From Hallella multisaccharivorax DSM 17128 (GTDB lineage Bacteria; Bacteroidota; Bacteroidia; Bacteroidales; Bacteroidaceae), in contig NZ_GL945017.1 of NCBI RefSeq assembly GCF_000218235.1, positions 68,111 through 132,110 of the forward strand: DNA of 64,000 bases. Reading direction: 5' to 3'. This document shows positions 53,095 to 62,441 of the stretch, in pieces (position 1 is the first letter of the stretch; every line of letters starts with the position of its first letter). The notes beneath the pieces were generated by a model that was not told the origin of the DNA, did not search any database, and saw only the letters and a program-made list of their open reading frames with translations. A program made the translations under genes and the position numbers.

Positions 53095-54660
53095 ATGAAC
53101 AAAACAAAACTTGCCATCATTACAATGGCAGTCGTCGCCGTACAGGCTGCACAAGCAGGCGGCATCAGCACAAACACCAACATGAGCGTGGCTTTCGACC
53201 GCACCCTCTCACATGATGCAGTGATTGCCATTGACGGTGTCTACTTCAATCCCGCCGGCGTAGTATACCTCAATCAAGGGTACCACCTCTCCCTCAACTG
53301 GCAGTACGTTAAACAGCAACGGCAGATCGACAATGTCTACTACCCGCTCTTCACACACAACACCGAGAATCCCACAGCTAACCGTTCCTTTCATGGACAT
53401 GCCACTGCACCCGTGCTCCCATCCATACAATTTGCACTAAACCGTGGGAAACTTTCCTACCAGGCCGCTGTCGGTGTAGGTGGCGGAGGTGGCAAGTGCA
53501 CCTTCGACAATGGATTGGGCAGCTTCGAGAAGATTGTCTCTGAGACCGCTCTTGCTGCTTCCACACTTGCGCAGGCTGTCGACGCAGGCCTCGGCATCCC
53601 TATGTTTTCGACAACCCAGGCCTTCGGAAAAGAAGGTACCTACAGTGCCAAGAGTTTCATGCGCGGACGACAGTATTATTATGGTCTCTCAGTGGGTGCA
53701 GCCTATAAATTCAATGGGAACGTGAGTGCCTTCGCCGGCGTACGCGGTGTATATGCACTCTGTAACTACTATGGCTATGTACGCGACATCAAAGTCGGCA
53801 ATATGCCACTCTATCAGGTGTTGGACCCGACCAAGACAGGATCAGCCGACATAGAGCTCAACTCAGACCAGTCAGGCATCGGCTTTACACCCATTCTCAG
53901 CATCGATTACAAGACAGGACGCTGGAACTTTGCTGCTAAATATGAATTCAAGACCCGTTTACGGTTGAAATCAACATCCGTCAACCAATTCCCAAGTATC
54001 GGAAACTTGTCCGGCAACCTTTCCAAAGCTATTGTTGCCAACCTCATGAAAGCAGGGCTGAGCCCAGAGGCCGCATTGAACAAAGCCACCACGGCCCTGA
54101 CTGATCCTAAGGTCACCGCAGTCATGGGAGCCTTAAAACAAGGTTTTGACAAGGGCATCACCGATGCTACGGGCGAATACGCCAACGGAAAGAAGATCCC
54201 AGCCGATCTCCCCGCCATCCTCACCGTGGGCGCTCAATACACTCCCATTGACCAACTCCGCCTGAATGCAGGATTCCATTATTATTTCGACAAACAGGCC
54301 CGTCAGTATAATGAGCACAACAAACAGCTCGACCGAGGTACCATTGAATACAGCTTTGGAACAGAATACGATACCAACAAGTGGCTCACGGTCTCAGCAG
54401 GCTACCAGGGAACGAATTATGGCTTGACCGATGCCTACATGAACGACAAGTCGTTCGTCGTCAGCTCAAGCAGTGTCGGCGGTGGCGTTGCTGTCAGACT
54501 GAGCCACAAAGTCCGGCTCAACGTAGCCTATTTCCACACGTTCTACACTACTAAGAAGACCGACACTCCCTCCGTCGTTGGGCAACAGACACTTAGCTAC
54601 AAGGCCGATTACACTCGCAAAAACGATGTCTTCGGAATGGGTGTAGACATTGACTTTTAA
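53095..54660 (+). CDS. FadL/OmpP1-family outer membrane protein
   Basis: The 521-residue protein has a signal peptide (LAIITMAVVAVQAAQAGG) and an outer-membrane beta-barrel. The family hallmark NPAG occurs in DGVYFNPAGVVYLNQGYHLS. The repeated aromatic and Gly-rich strands (e.g. WNFAAKYEFKTRLRLKST, VRLNVAYFHTFYTT-like segments) and the terminal GMGVDIDF fit the barrel. FadL relatives admit hydrophobic molecules; the substrate is unknown. It is monocistronic, with a promoter in front and a strong hairpin behind. Confidence 0.86.
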   Translation: MNKTKLAIITMAVVAVQAAQAGGISTNTNMSVAFDRTLSHDAVIAIDGVYFNPAGVVYLNQGYHLSLNWQYVKQQRQIDNVYYPLFTHNTENPTANRSFHGHATAPVLPSIQFALNRGKLSYQAAVGVGGGGGKCTFDNGLGSFEKIVSETALAASTLAQAVDAGLGIPMFSTTQAFGKEGTYSAKSFMRGRQYYYGLSVGAAYKFNGNVSAFAGVRGVYALCNYYGYVRDIKVGNMPLYQVLDPTKTGSADIELNSDQSGIGFTPILSIDYKTGRWNFAAKYEFKTRLRLKSTSVNQFPSIGNLSGNLSKAIVANLMKAGLSPEAALNKATTALTDPKVTAVMGALKQGFDKGITDATGEYANGKKIPADLPAILTVGAQYTPIDQLRLNAGFHYYFDKQARQYNEHNKQLDRGTIEYSFGTEYDTNKWLTVSAGYQGTNYGLTDAYMNDKSFVVSSSSVGGGVAVRLSHKVRLNVAYFHTFYTTKKTDTPSVVGQQTLSYKADYTRKNDVFGMGVDIDF

Positions 54661-54681
54661 GCAACTTACGTAACCAGTAAA

Positions 54682-54710
54682 ATGGGGCGGCCTTTCTTAG
54701 GCCGCCCCAT
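54682..54710 (+). terminator. GC-rich terminator hairpin
   Basis: A perfect 11-bp stem (ATGGGGCGGCC at 54682-54692 and GGCCGCCCCAT at 54700-54710) with a 7-base loop is followed by a mildly T-rich stretch. Confidence 0.8.
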
Positions 54711-54767
54711 TCCTATTAAAAAAAGTTTTTTTAACACGAATACTAAGCCCTATTCATATCTTCTTGC

Positions 54768-54776
54768 TAAATTTGC
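54768..54776 (+). promoter_or_regulatory. Promoter (-7 element) of rhamnosidase gene
   Basis: TAAATTTGC matches TAnnTTTGC. Transcription from here would place the whole 22-bp repeat array at 54811-54913 in the leader of the rhamnosidase mRNA. Confidence 0.6.
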
Positions 54777-54810
54777 AAAATTTCAAACCAGCCACACCAC
54801 AATGTGACCA

Positions 54811-54913
54811 CACTGTAATCGCATCGCCTTTACACCGTAGACGCGATGCGATTACAGTGTAAAGGCAATGCGATTACGGCGTAGACGCGATGCGATTACG
54901 GCGTAGACGCGAT
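54811..54913. repeat. 22-bp tandem repeat array, locus 3, with an inverted unit
   Basis: Three direct 22-bp units (54848-54869, 54870-54891, 54892-54913) follow an inverted partial unit. CACTGTAATCGCATCG (54811-54826) is an exact reverse complement of CGATGCGATTACAGTG (54844-54859), so a 16-bp stem with a 17-base loop can form. Later units carry GTAGACGCGAT in place of GTAAAGGCAAT. The array ends 23 bases before the rhamnosidase start and could affect its expression. Confidence 0.85.
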
Positions 54914-54936
54914 GTGATAAGAAATAAAAACAATAT

Positions 54937-57900
54937 ATGGGAAAAACAATCAAGAGGAATATTCTCTTTACACTTTTATCACTCATCGTGATGACCACCC
55001 ACGCCTTCACTATTCAGAAGCTCAAGACTGAATACATGACTACCCCATTAGGCATTGATGTTCAGCAACCACGTTTCTCATGGCAGATGGGCGACTCCAT
55101 ACAAGGTGCCTCACAGACGGCCTATCAAATCACAGTAACAAGTGAGTACGGCCACAACATGTGGAATTCAGGAAAGATACCTGCCACCCATTCCGTCGGC
55201 ATCCGTTACCAAGGCTCAGCCCTGCAGCCAATGACTCGCTACAAGTGGACTGTCAGCGTATGGAACGGCACAAACGAACAACAGCAAGCCTCTTCCTGGT
55301 TTGAGACAGGGCTAATGTCAACTACCGACAAGGACACTGCCTGGGGCGGCGCCCAATGGATCGGTGCCAACGATGAGAACGGCTATATCTTCTACAGCCA
55401 ATATCTGCCCGTATTCCGAATCGACTACAAAGTGCAACTCGACAGGCTGACCAAGACTACAGAGGCCGGATTTATCTACGGTGGCAACGACGAAAGGCTG
55501 ATGGACCGAAACAAGAACCTTTTCGGTCTGGCCAATGAAAAAGATCAGTCGTATGTCAAGGTGGTCTTCAACATCGCGCCGCTATTTCACGGAGACAGCG
55601 CGCAAATCGATGTCTATCGCGTAGGCTACACGCAAAGAGACCGGGCTGATACCCCATTCGCCTCAGCAAAGATACCAACAAGTCTTATCAATAAAGACAA
55701 CTGTTATCACGCCCACAATGTCATGATTGCTTCTGTAAGCGGCCGAACCTACATATGGGTGGACCAGTGGAAATACCTCATCGTCAAGGGCCTACAACTC
55801 AATCCCAGTGACCATGCTGCTTTTCCTGTCGTAGGCGATGTGGGATTCTATGTCCCCAAGGGAAAGAAAGCATTGTTCGGAACCGCCAACATCCATAACT
55901 TCCGGCAACCATGGCATACCATCTCCATCCTTGCTGACAACCTCACCGTCAACGGCCCCACGGCACTGTTCACCCCTCATGAGAACGGCGCGCCGCTCCT
56001 TCGCACAGAGTTCAGTATCACGGGAAAGTCCATTGCCAAGGCGCGCCTCTACGCGACCGCACGCGGAGCCTATGAGATGATGGTCAACGGCCACCGCGTC
56101 AGCGACGACTACCTGAATCCCGGACTTACACAATACAACAAGACGCTGTTCTACCAGACCTTCGATGTGACGAAGATCCTGAAAGAAGGGAACAACGCGC
56201 TTGGAGCCATCCTCAATGAGGGATGGTGGAGCGGAGCCTTAACTTATAAGCCCGACAGCTGGAACTTCTTTGGCGACAGGCAAGCGCTTTTAGCCGAACT
56301 CGTCATCAATTATACTGACGGCACTCAGCAGCGAATTGTCACGCGGCCCTCGACATGGCGTTACACCACCGACGGCCCCGTGCGAATGGGATCCCTCTTC
56401 CAAGGGGAAGTCTACGACGCCACGCGCGAAAGCCTGACCAACGGATGGACTCAGGCTGGATATAATGCTAACGGATGGCACCCGGCTGTCAAAGTCAGTC
56501 TCGATGAAATCATGAGCAGGGCACAGACCAATGCCTTCCCCACTCCCGACGACTATTCAAAGTTCACGCTCACTGCACAGATAGGGCAACCCGTACGGCA
56601 ATTCGCCACGCTCACGGCGCAAAGCATGACAGAGCCGCGACAGGGTGTCTATGTCTACGATATGGCCCAGAATATGGCTGGAGTGCCAGAGATCACTTTC
56701 CATGGACTTACGCCAGGCACCAAGGTATTACTGCGCTTTGCAGAGATGAAATATCCCGACCTGCCTGCTTACAAAGGCAATGCCGGCATGGTGATGACGG
56801 AAAACATGCGGGACGCTATGGAGCAGGACATTTATATTGCCAAGGGCGGCACCGAAACATTCCACCCACGCTACACCTATCACGGCTACCGCTACGTGGA
56901 AGTGACCGGTATCCCCACGCCTCTGCCCGTCAGTGATGTGAAAGGAATTGTGCTGAGCTCAGTAGACCAGTTAGCCTCCGACCTCTCCACCAACGATCCT
57001 GACGTGAACCGCCTGTACAAAAACATCCAATGGTCCACGCTTGCCAACGTGTTTAGCGTACCCACCGATTGCCCCCAACGCAATGAGCGCATGGGATGGT
57101 CAGGCGACCTGAGCGTGTTTGCGCCCTCCATGACCTACCTATTCAATGGTGCGGAGTTTCTGCGTCGCCATTTGCGCGCCCTCCGCGACACGCAGTTGTC
57201 CAACGGCGACTTCTCTCCCATAGCTCCCATAGGCGGCAACTTTGGCGGACCGCTGTGGGCAAGCGTCGGTATCGTGGTACCCTGGCAGAGCTACCAGCAA
57301 TACGGAGACATCGATGCCCTGAGAGAGCACTACACGGCTATGAAGCAGTTCATCAACCTCTATACCACTCAATTCATCGACTCCAAAACGGGAGCTTTCC
57401 ATGATACCGATCCCAATGCACTGGGCGACTGGCTCGGATTCGAACAGAAGAAGAACGATAACAACCTACTCTATGATGCATACCTCGTACACGAGTTAGA
57501 CATCATGCAGAAGACTGCCACCGTTCTCGGAAAGAATGACGACGCACAAAGATACGCATTCCTGAAAAAACAGCGCACCGACTTCATCAACACTCATTAC
57601 GTCAACCAACAAACTGGTGAGATGAAAGGCAATACACAGACAAGCTATGCGTTGCCCCTGGCCTTCGGGATTATTGATCCGTCGGTAAGGGCAAAGACCA
57701 TAACCGATTTCCTCAACCTGCTGTCCCATCCTGCAAAGGGTGACGATGGTTCTGTCTATCCACCCTATTCGCTCATGACCGGCTTCATCGGTACGGCGTG
57801 GATTAGCAATGCGCTCTCCGAATGCGGCCATTCCGACGCTGCCTATCGCATGCTTGAGAACCGACAGTTTCCTTCATGGCTGTATCCCGTTAAGCAGGGA

Positions 57901-58377
57901 GCCACAACCATTTGGGAACGCCTCAACTCCTACACTATCAAGAATGGATTCGGAAACAACAATAGCATGAACTCTTTCAACCACTATGCTTTCGGATCTG
58001 TGGCAGCCTGGCTTATGCAGCACTCCCTCGGCATCAAGCATGATGAGCTCGCTCCTGCATTCAAGCACTTTTACCTCGAACCGGAACCCGATCCCAACGG
58101 CGGCATTACTGAGGTGCAGGGACACTATGACTCGATGTATGGACGCATTAACAGTTGCTGGCATCAACAAGGGAATCATCTTATTTACCGTTGCACAGTG
58201 CCTGCCAACACCTCAGCAACCGTCCGTCTTCCCATCACCCTTGACAACAAAGGAAGGGTGAATGAGAAAGTAATGGTCAACGGGAAAAAACTAAAGAAAA
58301 AGTGTATCAGTGTCGTCAATGGAAAACTACAAATGGAAATACCCTCTGGCGACTATCATTTCGAAATAGGACTATAA
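54937..58377 (+). CDS. GH78 alpha-L-rhamnosidase, exported
   Basis: The 1146-residue protein releases terminal rhamnose from plant or bacterial glycans. It has a signal peptide (NILFTLLSLIVMTTHAF), N-terminal beta-domains (from LKTEYMTTPLGIDVQQPRFS), and an (alpha/alpha)6 catalytic domain. There PTDCPQRNERMGWSGDLSVF, at about residues 708-727, carries the acidic catalytic residues, and SYTIKNGFGNNNSMNSFNHY lies further on. The end DYHFEIGL closes the final beta-domain. No SusC/SusD pair is adjacent, so it is not in a classic polysaccharide locus within this window. Confidence 0.95.
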   Translation: MGKTIKRNILFTLLSLIVMTTHAFTIQKLKTEYMTTPLGIDVQQPRFSWQMGDSIQGASQTAYQITVTSEYGHNMWNSGKIPATHSVGIRYQGSALQPMTRYKWTVSVWNGTNEQQQASSWFETGLMSTTDKDTAWGGAQWIGANDENGYIFYSQYLPVFRIDYKVQLDRLTKTTEAGFIYGGNDERLMDRNKNLFGLANEKDQSYVKVVFNIAPLFHGDSAQIDVYRVGYTQRDRADTPFASAKIPTSLINKDNCYHAHNVMIASVSGRTYIWVDQWKYLIVKGLQLNPSDHAAFPVVGDVGFYVPKGKKALFGTANIHNFRQPWHTISILADNLTVNGPTALFTPHENGAPLLRTEFSITGKSIAKARLYATARGAYEMMVNGHRVSDDYLNPGLTQYNKTLFYQTFDVTKILKEGNNALGAILNEGWWSGALTYKPDSWNFFGDRQALLAELVINYTDGTQQRIVTRPSTWRYTTDGPVRMGSLFQGEVYDATRESLTNGWTQAGYNANGWHPAVKVSLDEIMSRAQTNAFPTPDDYSKFTLTAQIGQPVRQFATLTAQSMTEPRQGVYVYDMAQNMAGVPEITFHGLTPGTKVLLRFAEMKYPDLPAYKGNAGMVMTENMRDAMEQDIYIAKGGTETFHPRYTYHGYRYVEVTGIPTPLPVSDVKGIVLSSVDQLASDLSTNDPDVNRLYKNIQWSTLANVFSVPTDCPQRNERMGWSGDLSVFAPSMTYLFNGAEFLRRHLRALRDTQLSNGDFSPIAPIGGNFGGPLWASVGIVVPWQSYQQYGDIDALREHYTAMKQFINLYTTQFIDSKTGAFHDTDPNALGDWLGFEQKKNDNNLLYDAYLVHELDIMQKTATVLGKNDDAQRYAFLKKQRTDFINTHYVNQQTGEMKGNTQTSYALPLAFGIIDPSVRAKTITDFLNLLSHPAKGDDGSVYPPYSLMTGFIGTAWISNALSECGHSDAAYRMLENRQFPSWLYPVKQGATTIWERLNSYTIKNGFGNNNSMNSFNHYAFGSVAAWLMQHSLGIKHDELAPAFKHFYLEPEPDPNGGITEVQGHYDSMYGRINSCWHQQGNHLIYRCTVPANTSATVRLPITLDNKGRVNEKVMVNGKKLKKKCISVVNGKLQMEIPSGDYHFEIGL

Positions 58378-58434
58378 TTTTTCATATCATCAGGACTGCC
58401 ATCTGTTGGCGGCCTCCACTAAACCAAAACCATT

Positions 58435-59946
58435 ATGAACGACAACCAATTAATCATGAACGCCAATGTTGTGATCGACAAATTGCAAATGGCACCAGAA
58501 GACATCACACGCGAAGATATTCTCCATTTCGTCAGGAAGAATAGTATCCGTCGTGTTAACTTCATGTATCCGGGCGGTGATGGCAAAATCAAGACGCTCA
58601 ATTTCGTGCTCTCCGACCTTGACCATCTCCAGAGCATTCTCACTTGCGGCGAACGCGTTGACGGGTCCAGCCTCTTTTCGTTTATCGAGGCTGCAAGCAG
58701 CGACCTGTATGTCATACCTCGCTACTCCACTGCGTTCCTCGACCCTTTCAGTGAGGAACCCACGCTCTGCATGCTTTGCTCCTTCTTCAATCGCAACGGA
58801 CAGCCACTGGAATCCTCACCCGAACATACACTGAGAAAAGCGGTAGAGACTTTCCGCACAGCGACGGGAATGGACTTCGAGGCCATGGGAGAGCTGGAAT
58901 ACTACGTTATCCGGCAAGCTGACGATAATTACAAAGCCCGTGACCAGCATGGATACCATGAGAGTGCACCCTATGCTAAAATGGGTGCGTTCAGACAGAA
59001 GTGCATGGATTACATTGCCAAGGCCGGAGGACACATCAAATACGGGCACTCTGAAGTAGGAAACTTTGAGCTTGGCGGACTACTCTATGAGCAAAATGAG
59101 ATAGAGTTCCTACCCATACCTGCCATGCAGGCTGCCGATGAGCTGCTCATCGCAAAATGGGTGATACGCAATCTCGCATGGCAAGAAGGCCTCAACGTCA
59201 CCTTCGCGCCGAAGATTACCACCGGCAAGGCTGGGTCAGGTCTTCACATCCATATGCGGCTCATGAAAAATGGTAAGAACATGCTTCTCAACCATGGAAA
59301 GCTCAATGACAACGCACGCCGTGCCATAGCTGGATGCATGGAGCTGGCACCCAGTCTCACCGCTTTTGGCAACAAGATTCCTACAAGCTATTTCAGGCTT
59401 GTACCACATCAGGAAGCCCCCACCAACATTTGCTGGGGCATGAGCAACCGCTCTGCACTGGTCCGCGTGCCGTTAGGCTGGACATCAGGTGTAGATATGA
59501 GTCACGTCACCAATCCCTTGGAGCAAGAAGTGCCCTACGAAGAGCGTGGTAGCGCAAAGCAAACGTTTGAGATACGCTCCGGTGACGGTTCGGCAGACGT
59601 CTATCAGTACATTGCCGCCCTCTGTGTGGCCTGCCGCCATGGCTTTGAGATGCCAAATGCTCTCGAAATAGCCGACAAGACTTTCATTGATGGCGACATC
59701 AACGATCCCGCGCACGCTGCACGCCTTGCGCAACTTGACCATTTACCCGACTCCTGCTGTGCGTCCGCAGAACGCCTGCAACAGCAACGGGCCATCTATG
59801 AGCAACATCACATCTTCTCACCCAACATGATTGACGGCATTATAGAAGAACTCAGATCATACAAGGACCAAACGCTTCGCGATGATATCGCCAATGACGA
59901 CACGAGAATCCTCAAACTTGTCGAGCAGTTCTTCCACTGCGGATAA
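58435..59946 (+). CDS. Glutamine synthetase family protein (type I-like, atypical)
   Basis: The 503-residue protein has the glutamine-synthetase fold. MGELEYYV, HSEVGNFELGG, the ATP/ammonia-site GSGLHIHM and NRSALVRVP match the metal and substrate sites. Some motifs depart from GlnA: the usual HEVxxGQxE reads HSEVGNFELG, and the RxPDxxANPYL stretch reads EIRSGDGSADVYQYIAA. It may be a catabolic or glutamyl-ligase relative rather than the main ammonia-fixing enzyme. It starts 57 bases after the rhamnosidase gene. Intron copy 2 lies 70 bases after its stop. Confidence 0.82.
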   Translation: MNDNQLIMNANVVIDKLQMAPEDITREDILHFVRKNSIRRVNFMYPGGDGKIKTLNFVLSDLDHLQSILTCGERVDGSSLFSFIEAASSDLYVIPRYSTAFLDPFSEEPTLCMLCSFFNRNGQPLESSPEHTLRKAVETFRTATGMDFEAMGELEYYVIRQADDNYKARDQHGYHESAPYAKMGAFRQKCMDYIAKAGGHIKYGHSEVGNFELGGLLYEQNEIEFLPIPAMQAADELLIAKWVIRNLAWQEGLNVTFAPKITTGKAGSGLHIHMRLMKNGKNMLLNHGKLNDNARRAIAGCMELAPSLTAFGNKIPTSYFRLVPHQEAPTNICWGMSNRSALVRVPLGWTSGVDMSHVTNPLEQEVPYEERGSAKQTFEIRSGDGSADVYQYIAALCVACRHGFEMPNALEIADKTFIDGDINDPAHAARLAQLDHLPDSCCASAERLQQQRAIYEQHHIFSPNMIDGIIEELRSYKDQTLRDDIANDDTRILKLVEQFFHCG

Positions 59947-60016
59947 TCATGTCGCTTTATTATATCTTCATGCCGTGACGCTTCTGTTCAAATAGGCATC
60001 AGCCTGAACATACATA

Positions 60017-61939
60017 ATCGAGTAGGAGGAAAACGAAGTAGTTTTCTTCCTACTTTCGTTTTCCGACCTCTCACACCACCGTACATGCGGTCCCGCATAC
60101 GGCGGTTCCTATTTTGGGGTGCCATTCGAGATACGTCCCCATTAAAGTAGCATACCCTGCTGCACGTAGATTGTTGTTACTTATTGCAGTTGCTAAAATA
60201 GGACTATTAGCTATATGCCAATAACCCTTACGAGTATTACCCCATTCGTATGCTTGGTATTTATTAATACCACATCTAATGAGGTTTGCCACTTTTGTCT
60301 TGACTTTCTTCCAAGCTTTCCATATACACATGCGTATTCTACGTCTTAACCATTCGTCTGTTTCAAGCAAGAGACGCTTCATATTGGCAAGGTGATAATA
60401 GCCAACCCACCCTCTTATGTATTCTTTCAGCTTTTGCTTTCTCTTGGCATATCCCCATCCATTGCTGCGACTTGTCAGTTCTTTCAACCTTGACTTCATC
60501 TTGGCTTTGGATTTTGGGTGCACAGTGAGTTGGCATTTGCCTTTCATCACATAAAAGGAGTAGCCCAGATATTTCACTCCACGTACATACGACACTACGG
60601 TCTTTTCCTTGTTGACTCTGAGATATAGAACATTTTCTATAAATCGGGTTATAGACTCCTTCACTCGCATTGCAGCCCTTTTGGACTTACAGAATATCAT
60701 CGAGTCATCGGCATAGCGTACAAAGGGAAGCCCTCTGCGTTCAAGTTCTTTGTCCAATTCGTTGAGTATGATGTTACTCAACAACGGACTTAGCGGTCCT
60801 CCTTGGGGAGTTCCCTCTTCGCTCGCTTCAAACAAGCCTTTGTTCATTACACCACTTCGGAGATATTTGTGTATAAGACTGACCACTCTGCCGTCTTTTA
60901 TCGTACGGCTGAGAATTTCTATGAGTTTGCTATGGCTCACGGTATCGAAGAAGCGTTCAAGGTCAAGGTCTACTACATATATGTAGCCTTCATTAATTAT
61001 ACTTTGCGCTCCTCGTATTGCGTCATGGCATCCTCTTCTCGGACGGAAGCCGTAGCTCGTCTTGGAAAATTGGTTCTCATAGATGGGGGTCAATACTTGG
61101 TTTATGGCTTGTTGCACCAAACGGTCTACTACTGTAGGTATTCCCAACAGGCGCATCTTGCCATTGTCTTTGGGTATTTCTACCCTTTTCACTGGGTTTG
61201 GACGGTAAGAGCCGTCCATCAAGGAACGGATGAGCAAGTCCTTATTGGTCAATAGCCATGGGAGCAACTGCTCACACGACATCTTGTCGATACCACCACA
61301 GCCTTTGTTTCTCATAACTGCCTTGTAGGCTCGGTTGAGATTTGAAGGGCTAAGGATTTGCTCGAAAAGGTGTTCCTTGTCGAATGGTACTTCCACGATG
61401 TTGTCTTCACACATCCACATGTAGGTCTGCACTCCCCCATACCATTCGGTTTCCGACCTATCTCTTTGGGGGCAGCCATTAACTTGGGATAATGTTTTCT
61501 GCATTCTTTCCTTCATGAGGTATGTTTCAATTACTATCGCTTGATTGTTAGGTTCAGCCCTTCATGCAACGTTATCGAGTATTGCACTACTATGGCGTCT
61601 GCTGACTTCTCACGGCAAGCTTTACTCCACTTCTTTCGTAAAAAAAACTATTTGAAGTGTCCGTGAGACCTCCTCGGATAAGGGCATTGTCTTTCCATCT
61701 TATACCCACTTCATTTACACCAACCGTTCCGAATAGCTATAGGGCTTTGATTTGTTTAGCAACCTTACCCACGGTCATATGCCTTGTATGAAGTTTCTGT
61801 TCGTTAGGTCAGATGTTTGCCGCCGGCTTCTTTCAGATTCCACCTCACGATGGACGCCCTTGCCTTTGGCTATGTAATTCCCGCTATTAAGGCTTACTCG
61901 GGACTTGCACCCGTTAGACAATACTCATGCCGAGCATAC
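60017..61939 (-). mobile_element. Group II intron, copy 2 (intact maturase)
   Basis: This 1.92-kb element differs from copy 1 (39879-41802) by one base of length and only a handful of substitutions that I can see (for example A/G at 40254 versus 60392 and C/T at 40851 versus 60989). Domain I-like, domain V-like and domain VI-like sequences are as in copy 1. It begins directly behind the T-run of a perfect 22-bp terminator hairpin on the minus strand, the known target type of group IIC introns. Near-identity of the copies implies recent movement. Confidence 0.9.
60071..61516 (-). CDS. ltrA: Group II intron reverse transcriptase/maturase
   Basis: The 481-residue protein helps the intron RNA splice and copies it into DNA at new sites. 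The RT domain (about residues 80-340) has KDNGKMRLLGIPTVVDRLVQ, YGFRPRRGCHDAIRG, EGTPQGGPLSPLLSNIIL and the active site RYADDSMIF. The maturase domain (about 350-450) has RRRIRMCIWKAWKKVKTKVA and YEWGNTRKGYWHIANSPIL. There is no HNH endonuclease domain, which fits group IIC or similar lineages. The stop codon lies in the domain V sequence, so coding and ribozyme parts overlap. Confidence 0.95.
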   Translation of the reverse strand: MKERMQKTLSQVNGCPQRDRSETEWYGGVQTYMWMCEDNIVEVPFDKEHLFEQILSPSNLNRAYKAVMRNKGCGGIDKMSCEQLLPWLLTNKDLLIRSLMDGSYRPNPVKRVEIPKDNGKMRLLGIPTVVDRLVQQAINQVLTPIYENQFSKTSYGFRPRRGCHDAIRGAQSIINEGYIYVVDLDLERFFDTVSHSKLIEILSRTIKDGRVVSLIHKYLRSGVMNKGLFEASEEGTPQGGPLSPLLSNIILNELDKELERRGLPFVRYADDSMIFCKSKRAAMRVKESITRFIENVLYLRVNKEKTVVSYVRGVKYLGYSFYVMKGKCQLTVHPKSKAKMKSRLKELTSRSNGWGYAKRKQKLKEYIRGWVGYYHLANMKRLLLETDEWLRRRIRMCIWKAWKKVKTKVANLIRCGINKYQAYEWGNTRKGYWHIANSPILATAISNNNLRAAGYATLMGTYLEWHPKIGTAVCGTACTVV

Positions 61940-61940
61940 T

Positions 61941-61986
61941 AAAAGGAAGGAGGATATGTCAAAATTGACATATCCTCCTTCCTTTT
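61941..61986. terminator. Perfect palindromic terminator, target of intron copy 2
   Basis: Two 22-base arms (61941-61962 and 61965-61986) are exact complements around AA. The outer ends are AAAA and TTTT, so the hairpin can act on both strands. It would end the thioesterase operon on the minus strand. The intron starts within one base of the TTTT. Confidence 0.9.
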
Positions 61987-62009
61987 ATAGTCCTTTAAAG
62001 ATTACTGTA

Positions 62010-62441
62010 TCAGAGTTTGCGGCCTTCAAATCTCTCTATCATCACGCGCCACTCAGGAGTGAAAGCGACGGTCTTCTCCTTGTCTGTATCAAAGAGCACC
62101 ATGATGGTCTCACCGATGCATTTCACCTCACCGTCCTTGCCTACAAGCTCCTGTCGGAAGGTAAAGCTGGTGTGACCGATATGGGTAATAGCTGATCTCA
62201 CAATGACTTCATCGTCCTTCGTGTAGACCTGATGCATGAAATTGGCATCAAGATGAACGGTGACAATAGCATACTTATCCGTGATCTCATGGCACACCTT
62301 GCGGAAATAATCCATCTTCGCTGTGTCATAGTACTGGAAGTACATCGTGTTGTTGACGTGTCCAAAAGCATCCGCGTCCATCCAGCGCAACTGGATGGGC
62401 ATGGAATGATGATACTCTATCTTTAATTCGTGATCTGTCAT
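62010..62441 (-). CDS. Acyl-CoA thioesterase (4HBT hotdog family)
   Basis: The 143-residue protein has the hotdog-fold signature near its start: IQLRWMDADAFGHVNNTMYF, with the catalytic Asp in DAFGHVNN. It should hydrolyse an acyl-CoA thioester in the cytoplasm. The ATG at 62441 overlaps the stop of the gamma-subunit gene by ATGA, so it is translationally coupled to the oxidoreductase operon. It may recycle CoA from that enzyme's acyl-CoA product; this is inference from position. Confidence 0.9.
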   Translation of the reverse strand: MTDHELKIEYHHSMPIQLRWMDADAFGHVNNTMYFQYYDTAKMDYFRKVCHEITDKYAIVTVHLDANFMHQVYTKDDEVIVRSAITHIGHTSFTFRQELVGKDGEVKCIGETIMVLFDTDKEKTVAFTPEWRVMIERFEGRKL

